Positions 1 to 8,937 of a DNA stretch of 41,874 nt are shown here, in pieces (position 1 is the first letter of the stretch; each line of letters begins with the position of its first letter). Below the pieces are notes generated by a model, which was not told the origin of the DNA, did not search any database, and worked only from the letters and a program-made list of their open reading frames with translations. The position numbers and the translations under genes were made by a program. Source of the stretch: Candidatus Kapaibacterium sp. (GTDB lineage Bacteria; Bacteroidota; Ignavibacteria; Kapaibacteriales; Kapaibacteriaceae). The DNA lies in contig JAPLFN010000107.1 in assembly GCA_026390655.1 (NCBI GenBank), positions 1 to 41,874 on the forward strand, in the 5' to 3' direction.

Positions 1-21
1 ATCTCGCTATCTTGGTAGGAA

Positions 22-756
22 ATGACCATCCACACCGTTATCTCCTCCCTTGAGCATATCGTTGCCACCGCGCAACAAGAAGGTGCACGATATGGCTATT
101 TCGCATCTCTCTACCTAGGCATGACGCGCTCTGTTCGAGACGCCCTCGGTAAGGGGCTTTACGAGAACAACGTCAGGATGGAACGCTTGTGCGTGGTCTT
201 CGCTCAGCGATACCTCGATGCGCACGCTCATTGGAGATCGGGTACAGCCCCTTCCAGTTCTTGGTCCGTGGCCTTCTCTGAAGGTGGACGTGATTCGATC
301 ACGATCATTCAGCACCTCCTCCTCGGCGTTAACGCCCACATTAATCTTGACCTTGGCATAGCAGCCTGCGAGGTTGCTGAGGGTGATATGCTGTCTCTCA
401 AGGCCGACTTCGATAGCATCAACGACACTATTGCAGCGCTCTTCAATGATGTAAAGGCAAAACTCCGCTCGGTGAGTTGGCCGATCCGCTTCCTGGATGA
501 CCTCGGTGGTAATGTCGATGATAGCGTCGCCAACTTCAGCATACGCATAGCGCGGGATGAGGCCTGGCGTTTCGCGCTTTCCCTCAACTCCTCCGATGAT
601 ATTGGCAAGGGGCTCCTTGAATCTGCTCGAGATGCATCAGTCGCGAGGTTTGCGAACAAGATCATCTATCCGGGCTTTGTGGCAAACCTCGCACTCAAGC
701 CTATCAAGTGGTTTGAGCCGAAAGATGTTCGCAGGGTGCTGTCTATCCTGTTGTAG
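22..756 (+). CDS. DUF5995 family protein
   Basis: Function unknown. The 244-residue protein carries the feature I associate with DUF5995: a central 'LLGVNAHINLDLG' segment (about residues 101-113). There is no signal peptide or membrane segment, so it is probably cytoplasmic. The ATG is preceded by a purine-rich 'taggaa', which supports this start. The next gene (cyclase) begins 3 bp after the stop, so the two are probably co-transcribed. Two copies of the octamer AAGGGGCT and one AGCCCCTT lie inside it. The family assignment is from memory of the conserved motif and was not checked by a search. Confidence 0.7.
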   Translation: MTIHTVISSLEHIVATAQQEGARYGYFASLYLGMTRSVRDALGKGLYENNVRMERLCVVFAQRYLDAHAHWRSGTAPSSSWSVAFSEGGRDSITIIQHLLLGVNAHINLDLGIAACEVAEGDMLSLKADFDSINDTIAALFNDVKAKLRSVSWPIRFLDDLGGNVDDSVANFSIRIARDEAWRFALSLNSSDDIGKGLLESARDASVARFANKIIYPGFVANLALKPIKWFEPKDVRRVLSILL

Positions 757-759
757 TTT

Positions 760-2592
760 GTGACACTCATGACGCAAGTAAAGCTCATCCCCTTTTTGTG
801 CAATTCCTACGCTAGTTGCCTGCTGATACTGCTAGCATCTGTAGCCCTCAATGCACAAGATTCCAAGGTGCCCCCTGACCTGTGGAATACGGCGTTTTCG
901 GAGAAGATCGATACAGCTGCTTCCCGAGCGTTTGAGACGATAGTTTCGAACTACTGGACGCCGGCACGTGATTCTATTCCGCTCTACATTTCACGTGCCG
1001 AGGCCTATCTGGCGAAGGCGAAAGAGACACATGCCGATGATCTGTCGCTATTGCGAATAGAACTCTGTACCGGCCAGCTCTATAAGCATGATCAGTCGCC
1101 TACTCAGTCTATCAAACACTACTTCGCGGCTCTGATGCTAGCCGAAAGGTTGTCCCAACCGAAGTACATCACAAACATCAACTTAGAGATCGGACTCATT
1201 TATTATTTACAGGGGAACTGGGAGAAGGCTATTCACTTCTTCAACGCAGCGCTCAGGTACAACAAAGACGCAAAGAATGTTCGGCGAGAGAACATACTTA
1301 CATATTTGATAGGTCTATCTCTTAACAACGCCGAACGCTATTCCGAAGCGCTTCCGTTGTTTCGTCGCATCTATGACTACAATGTCGTTGATCGCGACAC
1401 GAATAGAATGTTAGAAGCCGGTACAGGTTTGGCCGATGCTTATCGCGGAACAGGCAAACCGGACTCAGCAGAGAAGATCTACCGTTACATTCTGCAAGTG
1501 GCCGATGAATCCGGCGCGGAACGCCATGAGCTTCACGCAGTGGTACACGCCGGACTAGCACGCCTGTACTTTGTCATGGGGCGCCTCGCGGATTCTGAAA
1601 GAGAGGCACTCGCATCCTTGACCTATTCGAGACGAAACGATTACTTTATTCCAAAGCTTGAAGCTCAGAAGACGCTCTACAATGTCTATCGACAACGTGG
1701 CGATTATGCTAATGCGCTGCATTATCTGGAGATGTATACGCACGATTACGACTCGCTTCAGAACAAGGGGAACATCGCTAAGATGAGTGTCTCCCAAGCG
1801 CTGTTCGAGTATCAACACAAAGAAGATGCGATCATAGCTGAAGAAGGCAAGAAGCAGACGATCATGATTGTGGTTGCCTCGTTAACATCCCTCCTCGTCA
1901 TCGTTGTGTTCTTCTTCTACCGCTCACTCTCGAAACAGAAAGCAAGATCAGAGGTGCTCCTTGAGAACATTCTCCCCAAAGACACCATCGCTGAATTGAA
2001 GGAGCAAGGGGGCGTGGTGCCACGCATACATCATAACGTTACCATCATGTTTTGCGATGTGAAAGACTTTACCGTACTCGCGGAAGATCTTAGTCCTGAG
2101 TCGCTCGTGAAACTTCTTGATCTCTACTTCCGAAAGTTTGATGCTATCGTGAGTGACCTCGGACTCGAGAAGATTAAGACGATCGGCGATGCATACATGG
2201 CAACAGGCGGTCTCCATGATGATTCGCAGAACTATGCCGAACGTTGTATAGAAGCTGCCCGTCAGATGATAAGATTCGTAGATGAGACCTCAGAACAGTA
2301 CCACACCCAATTCGGACACTCTTTCAGATTTCGCATTGGGATCCACACGGGCAGCGTTGTGAGTGGCGTAGTAGGGCGCGATAAGTACGCCTACGACATT
2401 TGGGGTGATACGGTGAATACGGCTTCACGTATTGAACAACATTCGGAGCCCGGACGAATCAATCTATCTGGTAGCACCTACGAATTGGTTAGCTCCACAA
2501 TCCCATGTGTCTATCGGGGAAAGATCTCGGCTAAGAACAAGGGCGAGGTTGATATGTACTTCGTTGAATCATCAAGCACGTCCGACTCATGA
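760..2592 (+). CDS. TPR-containing membrane adenylate cyclase (class III)
   Basis: Predicted to make cAMP from ATP at the inner membrane. Order of parts: N-terminal signal/anchor (about 1-33), tetratricopeptide-type helical repeats in the periplasm (about 40-350), one membrane helix (about 367-390, 'MIVVASLTSLLVIVVFFFY'), then a cytoplasmic class III cyclase domain (about 425-600). Visible catalytic features: metal-binding aspartates in 'FCDVKDFT' and 'TIGDAYMA', the adenine-selecting Lys in 'KIKTIGDAY' and Asp in 'YDIWGDTVN', and the transition-state Asn/Arg in 'NTASR'. The Lys/Asp pair argues for ATP rather than GTP. The track start is GTG; an in-frame ATG lies 9 bp downstream. The stop overlaps the next start (ATGA), suggesting translational coupling to the secreted beta-helix protein. 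Confidence 0.88.
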   Translation: MTLMTQVKLIPFLCNSYASCLLILLASVALNAQDSKVPPDLWNTAFSEKIDTAASRAFETIVSNYWTPARDSIPLYISRAEAYLAKAKETHADDLSLLRIELCTGQLYKHDQSPTQSIKHYFAALMLAERLSQPKYITNINLEIGLIYYLQGNWEKAIHFFNAALRYNKDAKNVRRENILTYLIGLSLNNAERYSEALPLFRRIYDYNVVDRDTNRMLEAGTGLADAYRGTGKPDSAEKIYRYILQVADESGAERHELHAVVHAGLARLYFVMGRLADSEREALASLTYSRRNDYFIPKLEAQKTLYNVYRQRGDYANALHYLEMYTHDYDSLQNKGNIAKMSVSQALFEYQHKEDAIIAEEGKKQTIMIVVASLTSLLVIVVFFFYRSLSKQKARSEVLLENILPKDTIAELKEQGGVVPRIHHNVTIMFCDVKDFTVLAEDLSPESLVKLLDLYFRKFDAIVSDLGLEKIKTIGDAYMATGGLHDDSQNYAERCIEAARQMIRFVDETSEQYHTQFGHSFRFRIGIHTGSVVSGVVGRDKYAYDIWGDTVNTASRIEQHSEPGRINLSGSTYELVSSTIPCVYRGKISAKNKGEVDMYFVESSSTSDS

Positions 2593-3986
2593 ACAAACTT
2601 GTAGATCGATTCATTATTGTGCTCTTAGTGTGCACACCATTCATTGCTTTTGCGAATACCTATCGCGTTGGCGCAACACGTACCTATACCGTGCCAAGTG
2701 CTGTTTCGCCCCTTGTCAATAACGGCGACACTGTCCTCATTGATGCGGGTGAGTACGTAGGAGATGTGTGTTCATGGCGCGCAAACAATCTTCTTCTGCG
2801 TGGAGAAGGGCTCGTGATACTCCGAGCTAACGGAAAGGCAGCGGAGCAGAAGGCGATATGGGTTGTCAAAGGAAATGATTGTGTGATCGATGGGATCGAC
2901 TTTCGTGATTGTGCGGTACCGGACAGAAATGGCGCTGGTATTCGAGTTGAAGGAACGAACATCACGGTGCAGCGTTGTGCGTTTCGGAAGAACCAAGATG
3001 GTATTCTCGCCGGCGATAACAGAACCAGTACCATTACCGTAGAGTACTGCGAGTTTGATCGTAGCGGTGCCGGAGATGGTCTCTCGCATGCGATCTATGT
3101 GAACCATGTGCGACGTTTTATCTTCCGATACAACTATTCCCACGGCACCCTCGTTGGCCACGAGTTTAAGTCGAGGGCACTCGAAACATTCATTGCTTAC
3201 AATCGGATATCCAATGAAGACGGCACCGGAAGTAGGAACATCGACCTTCCAAACGGAGGTACGTCGGTCATCATCGGTAATGTGATTCAACATGGACCCA
3301 ATGCAGAGAATGGTAACGTGATCGGTTATGGTTTGGAAGGCATGGTAGACACTGTTGCAAACAATCTCACTGTGGCTTACAACACGATTGTGAACGAACG
3401 CTCTAGTGCAACTTTCATTCGCGCAGACACCAACACAAAGATTCTGCGACTCGTGAACAATCTCATCGCAGGTAATGGCACCCTCCTTATTGGCGATGCA
3501 GCAGACGTGGACACCCTGCATAATCTGCGGTCCATGCGTATTGCTGACGTCATGTTTACGAACGCCGCCCAGTACGACTATCGATTACTCGAGACTTCCC
3601 CAGCGCGCCTTGCGGCACTCGATGTGTGGAATGATCTCCAGGTTACGCCCACATATTCGTATAGGCATGTAACAGGTCGTACAGAGAGGCGCACCGCTCG
3701 AGACCTAGGTGCCTATGAGTCTGATAAGACAGCATCGGTAGATGTCACCAACGAAACAGATATCGGTTCCGTAACGCCCCTTCCTGCTTCATCATTCATA
3801 ACGCTGCATCTTCCGATGTCTGTTAGGGGGCTTCCCTCGTCAGTTATTGGAGTTGATGGCAGAACGATTGCGATGCTTGGGATTGCCGCAGAGGAAGATC
3901 TCCGGATCAACGTCCAGGCGTATCCGCCCGGACTGTATACGATCGTGTGCGGACGGGTGAATGTGCCGTTTATCGTTGCCCGGTAG
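2589..3986 (+). CDS. Secreted right-handed beta-helix protein with T9SS sorting domain
   Basis: A 465-residue exported protein of unknown substrate. A signal peptide (about 1-21, 'FIIVLLVCTPFIAFA') is followed by a pectate-lyase/PbH1-like parallel beta-helix (about 45-310), seen as repeated 'N.I..N.I' and 'CVIDGIDFRDC' type turns. The C-terminal about 70 residues ('GLYTIVCGRVNVPFIVAR' at the end) resemble a type IX secretion sorting domain, so surface display or release is likely. Its start overlaps the cyclase stop by 4 bp. Typical relatives are polysaccharide lyases or adhesins, but I see no catalytic signature that lets me choose. Confidence 0.75.
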   Translation: MNKLVDRFIIVLLVCTPFIAFANTYRVGATRTYTVPSAVSPLVNNGDTVLIDAGEYVGDVCSWRANNLLLRGEGLVILRANGKAAEQKAIWVVKGNDCVIDGIDFRDCAVPDRNGAGIRVEGTNITVQRCAFRKNQDGILAGDNRTSTITVEYCEFDRSGAGDGLSHAIYVNHVRRFIFRYNYSHGTLVGHEFKSRALETFIAYNRISNEDGTGSRNIDLPNGGTSVIIGNVIQHGPNAENGNVIGYGLEGMVDTVANNLTVAYNTIVNERSSATFIRADTNTKILRLVNNLIAGNGTLLIGDAADVDTLHNLRSMRIADVMFTNAAQYDYRLLETSPARLAALDVWNDLQVTPTYSYRHVTGRTERRTARDLGAYESDKTASVDVTNETDIGSVTPLPASSFITLHLPMSVRGLPSSVIGVDGRTIAMLGIAAEEDLRINVQAYPPGLYTIVCGRVNVPFIVAR

Positions 3987-3987
3987 A

Positions 3988-4030
3988 TGTTGCCGGGAGA
4001 GTAAGACTCCCGGAGTGTTGCCGGGAGAGT
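3988..4030. terminator. Hairpin with flanking direct repeat between convergent genes
   Basis: CCGGGAG (3993-3999), 7-nt loop, CTCCCGG (4007-4013) form a 7-bp stem; the 15-mer TGTTGCCGGGAGAGT occurs twice (3988-4002 and 4016-4030). It sits exactly between the beta-helix gene stop and the stop of the convergent Omp85 gene, so a bidirectional terminator is the simplest reading. There is no T-run. Confidence 0.55.
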
Positions 4031-5152
4031 TCAAAAAGCTTCATTAAAGCTAAGGTAGTATTGCACAACTCCCCTGGCTACTCCAACATCAAAACGCAGT
4101 GAGATGCGTTCTTGCGGAACCAGCAGAAATCGAATGCCGCCCCCCCAAGATGCCCAAGTTTGTGGCAACGTGAATGAGGAAGGGGCTCCTCCAACTTGAC
4201 CGATGTCTGTGAATACCACCCCACGAAATCGCCAGATAATGGGGAAGCGGAATTCGGCGCTCATGAGGGCAGATATCCGGTCTCTTTGCTGAGCATCAAT
4301 AACGCCTCTGAGGTTGCTTGTGCCTCCAATGCTTGGCCACTGCTGAAATGTAGGCGTGCCTGATGTATTCTGTACCATTAGTCTGCCAGCTAGGGAAAGG
4401 TCGTTAGCAATGCTCGCATATGCCCGTAGATCGGCTTGAATGAGCGTTGATGAGTAGGTGCTTCCAAGCCCCTTACCATACACTATTGTCGCTGCCTCAC
4501 AGTATAGGCCCGCCCTAGCGTCAAAGTTGTTGTCGCGTGTATCATATGATACGAGCGGACCGATACCGTTGAACCAACCACCGTTGTATCCGGCTACCAA
4601 ACCCGCACCGAGTGGTCCCACAGATCCATCTTCTCTTGTGTCTATACGCTTCATGTGGTCGTACCTAATGTCTATTCGCACCCCAATGCTAAGTCCCTGC
4701 TGAACACGATCACCCGAAACTGCACGAAGAACTCGTGCCTGCACCTTGAAGCCATATGGAGTATAAAGCTCCGCATTTGAAGATGGATTCCCATTTCCGA
4801 TCCCAAAGAACTTGTATGGATAGAGATACCACTCCGCAAGACCTTCAATACGCATACGATTGCTGTCGAGATAGATCTCCGGATACACCCCAAACGCGAA
4901 CTGAGCATTCTGTGTTGCTTGTATGCCAACAGCCATGGAAGAGGCACGAAACGAAGGGTCCGCTTCGGTCCGATTTGTCAAAAACGCTGTAAGTACCCCC
5001 ATGAATCTGGTCTCGGGGGTGTAGGCTATGAGTGGGACGATTGACCACCCGAAACCCGTTTGGAGGGAATCCCCAGGTTTTTGGGCATGCGAGGGTGTTG
5101 CTACGAGAAAAGCGACGAAGAAAACGCCGAGTATGTATTTGCGAGGCGACAT
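4031..5152 (-). CDS. Omp85/BamA-TamA family outer-membrane barrel (no POTRA)
   Basis: A 373-residue outer-membrane protein of the bacterial surface antigen (D15/Omp85) barrel family. It has a clear signal peptide ('ILGVFFVAFLVATPSHAQ'), then only barrel-type amphipathic strands. Family marks are 'GGTSNLRGV' (like the conserved strand/loop-6 region) and 'FRGVVFTDIGQVGG'; it ends in an aromatic residue (F), as barrel proteins often do. Full-length BamA is about twice this size because of its POTRA repeats; here they are absent, as in short Omp85-like barrels next to patatins or other partners. It is transcribed alone, divergent from the Rrf2 gene. The true cargo or role is unknown. Confidence 0.72.
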   Translation of the reverse strand: MSPRKYILGVFFVAFLVATPSHAQKPGDSLQTGFGWSIVPLIAYTPETRFMGVLTAFLTNRTEADPSFRASSMAVGIQATQNAQFAFGVYPEIYLDSNRMRIEGLAEWYLYPYKFFGIGNGNPSSNAELYTPYGFKVQARVLRAVSGDRVQQGLSIGVRIDIRYDHMKRIDTREDGSVGPLGAGLVAGYNGGWFNGIGPLVSYDTRDNNFDARAGLYCEAATIVYGKGLGSTYSSTLIQADLRAYASIANDLSLAGRLMVQNTSGTPTFQQWPSIGGTSNLRGVIDAQQRDRISALMSAEFRFPIIWRFRGVVFTDIGQVGGAPSSFTLPQTWASWGGGIRFLLVPQERISLRFDVGVARGVVQYYLSFNEAF

Positions 5153-5177
5153 AGAAAGAACAATCTAGCCCCTTCAC

Positions 5178-5209
5178 TTGCATCATATCGAATCATTCCC
5201 TTATATTGC
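5178..5209 (+). promoter_or_regulatory. Candidate Bacteroidota-type promoter for the Rrf2 gene
   Basis: TTG at 5178-5180, 21 bp, then TATATTGC at 5202-5209, close to the Bacteroidota TTG / TAnnTTTG arrangement. It lies about 50 bp before the Rrf2 start chosen here. Pattern match only. Confidence 0.35.
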
Positions 5210-5212
5210 GAT

Positions 5213-5233
5213 TAGGGACTACCTTATCCCCTA
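5213..5233. promoter_or_regulatory. Candidate operator, TAGGG-N11-CCCTA dyad
   Basis: A 5-bp inverted repeat lies just downstream of the predicted promoter and upstream of the Rrf2 start. This is where an autoregulatory Rrf2 site would be expected. It does not match a known NsrR or IscR consensus. Confidence 0.25.
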
Positions 5234-5261
5234 TGTAAATGCAAAATGGTCGATCTTCCTG

Positions 5262-5690
5262 ATGCTCTCAAAGTCCTCTACATACGCGATCCAGGCCCTA
5301 GCCTTTCTTGCAGCAAAAGGATCAGAGCCGGAGTTCACGCCGATCTCGGAGATTGCAGAGACGCTTTCCATTCCGTATCACTTCCTCAAGAAGATCCTTG
5401 CAGAACTTTCTCAGAAGGGGCTTCTGCACTCTCAACGCAGTGCCAGAGGCGGAGTAGGGCTCAATCGAGATGCAAAGTCCATAACCTTACTCGATATCAT
5501 AACAGCCCTCGATGGCTCGTCGCTGTTCTCGGAATGCATTCTCGGTTTGCCTGGCTGTGGCGAAAAGACTCCTTGCGCACTTCATAACGCGTGGGCTGCC
5601 GAAAGATCTCGTCTGCATCTCATGTTTTCGTCTACAACTCTTTCAGATATCGCCAAACGAATCCATTCAAAGGGATTCAGGATCTCATAA
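5262..5690 (+). CDS. Rrf2 family regulator with three-cysteine (Fe-S) motif
   Basis: A 142-residue winged-helix transcription factor. I start it at the internal ATG giving 'MLSKSSTYAIQAL', the standard Rrf2 N-terminus; the longer ORF adds 28 residues without family likeness. The helix-turn-helix is around 'TPISEIAETLSIPYHFLKKIL' (26-46), then the wing 'RGGVGL'. Three cysteines, C92-X6-C99-X5-C105, resemble the cluster ligands of NsrR/IscR/RsrR, so a redox- or NO-sensitive Fe-S cluster is likely. It lies 45 bp upstream of the RIC gene and leads into the nos block, which fits a nitrosative-stress regulator. NsrR-like function is inferred, so no symbol is given. Confidence 0.88.
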   Translation: MLSKSSTYAIQALAFLAAKGSEPEFTPISEIAETLSIPYHFLKKILAELSQKGLLHSQRSARGGVGLNRDAKSITLLDIITALDGSSLFSECILGLPGCGEKTPCALHNAWAAERSRLHLMFSSTTLSDIAKRIHSKGFRIS

Positions 5691-5735
5691 CTCGTCTTTT
5701 TTGTCACATTAGTGATTCGTTACTCCCCTTTCCCC

Positions 5736-6431
5736 ATGTTTACAACAGCCTCGTCTCTAACTGACATTCTCCGTGACGCTCCAGCGTCAGTCAGTGTTTT
5801 TCATCAACACGGTCTCGACTATTGCTGTGGAGGCAAGACATCGCTACAGAAGGCATGCAGCGATCGTGGACTCGACGTCCAGATGATCCTCGGTGAGCTC
5901 GTGAACGCTAAGGACAGCGACGTATCAGGATCGATCCATCCGGAACTCTGGAACACGGCCTTTCTAATAGACTACATCATCAACAACCATCACAGTTTTC
6001 TGCGCAATACACTCCCGATGGCTTGTGAACAGATGCAGCGAGTTGTTGACCGACATGGAGATCGCTATCCGGATGCAAAGGCCATCGCTGAGCTAATGGA
6101 AGAACTTCGCTCAACCCTTCTCGAACATCTTGACGAAGAAGAGAAGGGCGTTTTTGCAGCCGTGCTAACGGACGCTAACGCCGCAAGCGCAACTCATGAG
6201 ATTGAAAACCATGAGAAGAGTCACAGCGATGTGGGCCGAAAACTTCAAAGACTCCGCGCACTAACGAACGAATTCGTTCCCCCGCTGGACGCCTGCACTA
6301 CACACCGAGCCGGCTACGATTCTATGCGGCGCATCTATGAGGATACGATGCAGCATGTCTATCTCGAGAATGCACTCCTGTTTCCGCACATCATCTCTGA
6401 CATCAATAGAATTACTAACACACATCATTGA
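5736..6431 (+). CDS. ric: Iron-sulfur cluster repair di-iron protein (RIC/ScdA/YtfE)
   Basis: Cytoplasmic di-iron protein that restores Fe-S clusters damaged by NO or oxidants. The N-terminal DUF542/ScdA_N domain has the CCGG motif (C30-C31 in 'GLDYCCGGK'); the rest is a hemerythrin-like four-helix bundle with the expected His/Glu ligands in 'NNHHSFLR', 'EHLDEEEKGVF', 'HEIENHEKSH' and 'ENALLFPHI'. The ATG at 5736 gives the normal ScdA N-terminus; a GTG 24 bp upstream is possible. It follows the Rrf2 regulator and precedes the nos genes, a pairing expected where NO is encountered. Confidence 0.93.
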   Translation: MFTTASSLTDILRDAPASVSVFHQHGLDYCCGGKTSLQKACSDRGLDVQMILGELVNAKDSDVSGSIHPELWNTAFLIDYIINNHHSFLRNTLPMACEQMQRVVDRHGDRYPDAKAIAELMEELRSTLLEHLDEEEKGVFAAVLTDANAASATHEIENHEKSHSDVGRKLQRLRALTNEFVPPLDACTTHRAGYDSMRRIYEDTMQHVYLENALLFPHIISDINRITNTHH

Positions 6432-6457
6432 CCTCCACTCACTTGAGGAAGAATACC

Positions 6458-6931
6458 ATGAAGTCTTTCACATATAGTCGTCTAGCCGTGGTCGCAATAC
6501 TCGTTATCTCATCTGCTTGGATAGGAGGTTGCTCATCTAAGGACGGTGATGCCGACGATAAGACACCGTCGTTTGCCGAAGATCAGCAACCAAAGGCTGT
6601 CTACGGCAAAATTCAAAAGGTGGATGTAGGTGATGCGATCGACCCCTCTATGGCAAAGGCGGGCAAGGAAATATTTGAAACGAAATGCACCGCATGTCAC
6701 AAATATGATGTGAGGTATGTAGGCCCTCCCCTTGGTAAGGTTACCGAACGCCGGACTCCGGTGTACATCATGAACATGATCCTCGACACAGAAACCATGA
6801 TCGAGAAGGATGACACTGTGCAATGCCTAGTACAGACCTTCCTGATGAAGATGCCGAATCAAAGCGTGGATGAGAAGGACGCTCGCAACATTCTCGAACA
6901 CCTGCGCACAAAGCCAACAGAAGCAAAATGA
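6458..6931 (+). CDS. Lipoprotein monoheme cytochrome c of the nos cluster
   Basis: Probable electron donor to NosZ. The start at 6458 has 'gagga' upstream and yields a lipoprotein signal ending in lipobox 'WIGGC' (C25). One heme site, C77-T-A-C-H81, and a likely axial Met in 'FLMKMPNQ' (M130 or M132). The window holds no nosR, nosG, nosH or nosC, so this membrane-tethered cytochrome is the only visible route for electrons. Its stop overlaps an ATG of the longer nosZ reading frame, and the chosen nosZ start is 38 bp further on, so co-transcription is nearly certain. Confidence 0.88.
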   Translation: MKSFTYSRLAVVAILVISSAWIGGCSSKDGDADDKTPSFAEDQQPKAVYGKIQKVDVGDAIDPSMAKAGKEIFETKCTACHKYDVRYVGPPLGKVTERRTPVYIMNMILDTETMIEKDDTVQCLVQTFLMKMPNQSVDEKDARNILEHLRTKPTEAK

Positions 6932-6969
6932 TCATCCATGTACCCCTCACTTATTCTAGGAACACTCGT

Positions 6970-8925
6970 ATGGTAACGCCGAGATCCTTCTTGCGCGGTC
7001 TGTTCGTACTTATAGCCGCAATCTCAATTGTCTCCTGCTCAAAGGACAACGCTCCTTCGGGCGGCGCTCTTTCTGGTGACGCAGCGCAACGCGTCTATGT
7101 TGCACCGGGTCAAAAGGACGAATTCTACGACTTCGTCTCTGGTGGATTCAGCGGCCAAGTGGCCGTTTATGGTCTTCCAAGTGGACGACTCTTTCGCGTG
7201 ATTCCCGTCTTCTCCGTTGATCCGGAGAAGGGATGGGGCTTCACAGAAGAAACAAAACCAATGCTTAACACATCACACGGATTCATTCCGTGGGATGATT
7301 CGCACCACCCGGACCTATCGCAAACAGGTGGCGTTGCAAATGGTAAGTGGCTCTTCATCAACGGAAACAATACGCCCCGTATCGCACGTATTGATCTGAC
7401 GGATTTCCGTACGAAGGAAATCATTGAGATTCCGAACAGTGCCGGTAATCATTCTTCGCCGTTCTCTACAGAAAACTCTGAGTACGTTGTTTCGGGTACA
7501 CGTTTCTCGGTACCTATTCCTCAAGAAGACGTCTCTATTACCACATACTCCGAGAAGTTCAAAGGGGCTCTCACCTTCGTCAAGGTGAACCAGACATCAG
7601 GTGCAATGGATATCGATTTCCAACTCCTCGTTCCTGGCTTTGACTATGACCTCGCCCGTGCCGGCAAGGGTCCTTCACACGATTGGATGTTCATGTCGTG
7701 CTACAACACGGAAAAAGCCAATACGATGAAGGAGATCAACGCCTCTCAGAACGACAAGGACTTCATCATCGCTATCAACTGGAAAAAGTGTGCTGAGATC
7801 GCTGCTTCCGGAAAGGGTACGATCATGAATGTGGACTATGCACACAATGTCTACGATGATGCCAAACAGTCAGCAACTTCTACCATCAAGAAGTCTATTC
7901 GCATTCTGACCTCTGAAGACATCAAGGGTGCCTTGTACTATATGCCTACACCAAAGTCACCGCACGGTTGCGATGTTGATCCGTCCGGTGAGCTCATTGT
8001 TGGTGGCGGCAAACTCGCAACTGTCATTCCTGTAATGTCGTTCTCCAAGATGATCAAGGCAATCGAAAGTGGCAAGTCAGACAAGATCATCGATGGAATA
8101 CCTGTATTGAACTACAAGGACTGCTTAGCAGGTGAAGTTGTTCGTCCAGGCCTTGGACCTCTTCATACTGAGTTTGACGGAAAAGGATATGCCTATACAT
8201 CGATGTTCGTTTCTTCAGAGATCGTTAAGTGGTCACTTAAGGATTTCAAAGTTGTCGATCGCGTACCTACCTATTACTCAATTGGTCACCTTGGTATTCC
8301 TGGTGGTAACTCCACAAAACCTTGGGGCAAGTATCTGATCGCCTATAACAAGATCACAAAGGATCGCTACCTGCCTACAGGCCCTGAGCTTGCACAATCC
8401 GCGCAGCTCTTTGACATCTCGGGCGACAAGATCAAGCTCCTGCTTGATTTCCCAACGATCGGTGAACCTCACTATGCTGTTGCATGTCCGGCCGATCTGA
8501 TCATGAAGAATTCACGGAAGATGTATCAGCTATCTGAGAACATGCACCCATATGCTACAAAGAAAGAGTCTGACACAAAGGTAGTTCGCTCCGGAAACGA
8601 GGTTCACGTGTATATGACGTCAATCAGATCACACTTTTCGCCAGACAACATCGAAGGTGTAAAGGTTGGAGACAAGGTCTATTGGCACGTTACAAACCTT
8701 GAGCAAGACTGGGATGTTCCGCACGGCTTCGCCGTCTACGGTGCAGCAAACTCGGAGCTACTCATAATGCCGGGAGAAACCTGCACCATGCTTTGGGAAC
8801 CTAAGCAAGCAGGCGTTTTCCCATTCTATTGCAGTGACTTCTGTTCTGCACTGCACCAGGAGATGCAAGGGTATGTCCGCGTCTCTAACGGCGGTAGCGG
8901 TGCAATGTCGTGGAATAAAAAGTAA
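6970..8925 (+). CDS. nosZ: Nitrous oxide reductase, clade II (Sec-dependent) NosZ
   Basis: Reduces N2O to N2 in the periplasm, the last step of denitrification. The N-terminus is a Sec-type, apparently lipoprotein signal ('LIAAISIVSC') with no twin arginine, which marks clade II (atypical) NosZ. The beta-propeller carries CuZ-type histidine segments ('DSHHPDLS', 'HGCDVDPSGE', 'HTEFDGKGYAYTSMF', 'EPHYAV', 'ENMHPYA'). The C-terminal cupredoxin domain has the CuA set: His in 'HGFAVYG' and 'CSDFCSALHQEMQG' (C-X3-C-X3-H-X2-M). The start at 6970 is preferred because it has 'tagga' upstream and a clean signal peptide; ATG 6928 is an alternative that overlaps the cytochrome stop. Confidence 0.98.
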   Translation: MVTPRSFLRGLFVLIAAISIVSCSKDNAPSGGALSGDAAQRVYVAPGQKDEFYDFVSGGFSGQVAVYGLPSGRLFRVIPVFSVDPEKGWGFTEETKPMLNTSHGFIPWDDSHHPDLSQTGGVANGKWLFINGNNTPRIARIDLTDFRTKEIIEIPNSAGNHSSPFSTENSEYVVSGTRFSVPIPQEDVSITTYSEKFKGALTFVKVNQTSGAMDIDFQLLVPGFDYDLARAGKGPSHDWMFMSCYNTEKANTMKEINASQNDKDFIIAINWKKCAEIAASGKGTIMNVDYAHNVYDDAKQSATSTIKKSIRILTSEDIKGALYYMPTPKSPHGCDVDPSGELIVGGGKLATVIPVMSFSKMIKAIESGKSDKIIDGIPVLNYKDCLAGEVVRPGLGPLHTEFDGKGYAYTSMFVSSEIVKWSLKDFKVVDRVPTYYSIGHLGIPGGNSTKPWGKYLIAYNKITKDRYLPTGPELAQSAQLFDISGDKIKLLLDFPTIGEPHYAVACPADLIMKNSRKMYQLSENMHPYATKKESDTKVVRSGNEVHVYMTSIRSHFSPDNIEGVKVGDKVYWHVTNLEQDWDVPHGFAVYGAANSELLIMPGETCTMLWEPKQAGVFPFYCSDFCSALHQEMQGYVRVSNGGSGAMSWNKK

Positions 8926-8937
8926 CGGAGAGCGAAC

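Noticed and set aside
2772-3521. 249-codon reverse-strand ORF
   Set aside because: It lies wholly opposite the beta-helix gene, has no family motif and no upstream signals; a shadow of biased codon use.
5178-5261. 28-residue N-terminal extension of the Rrf2 ORF
   Set aside because: The extension overlaps the predicted promoter and dyad and does not resemble Rrf2; the ATG at 5262 gives the standard N-terminus.
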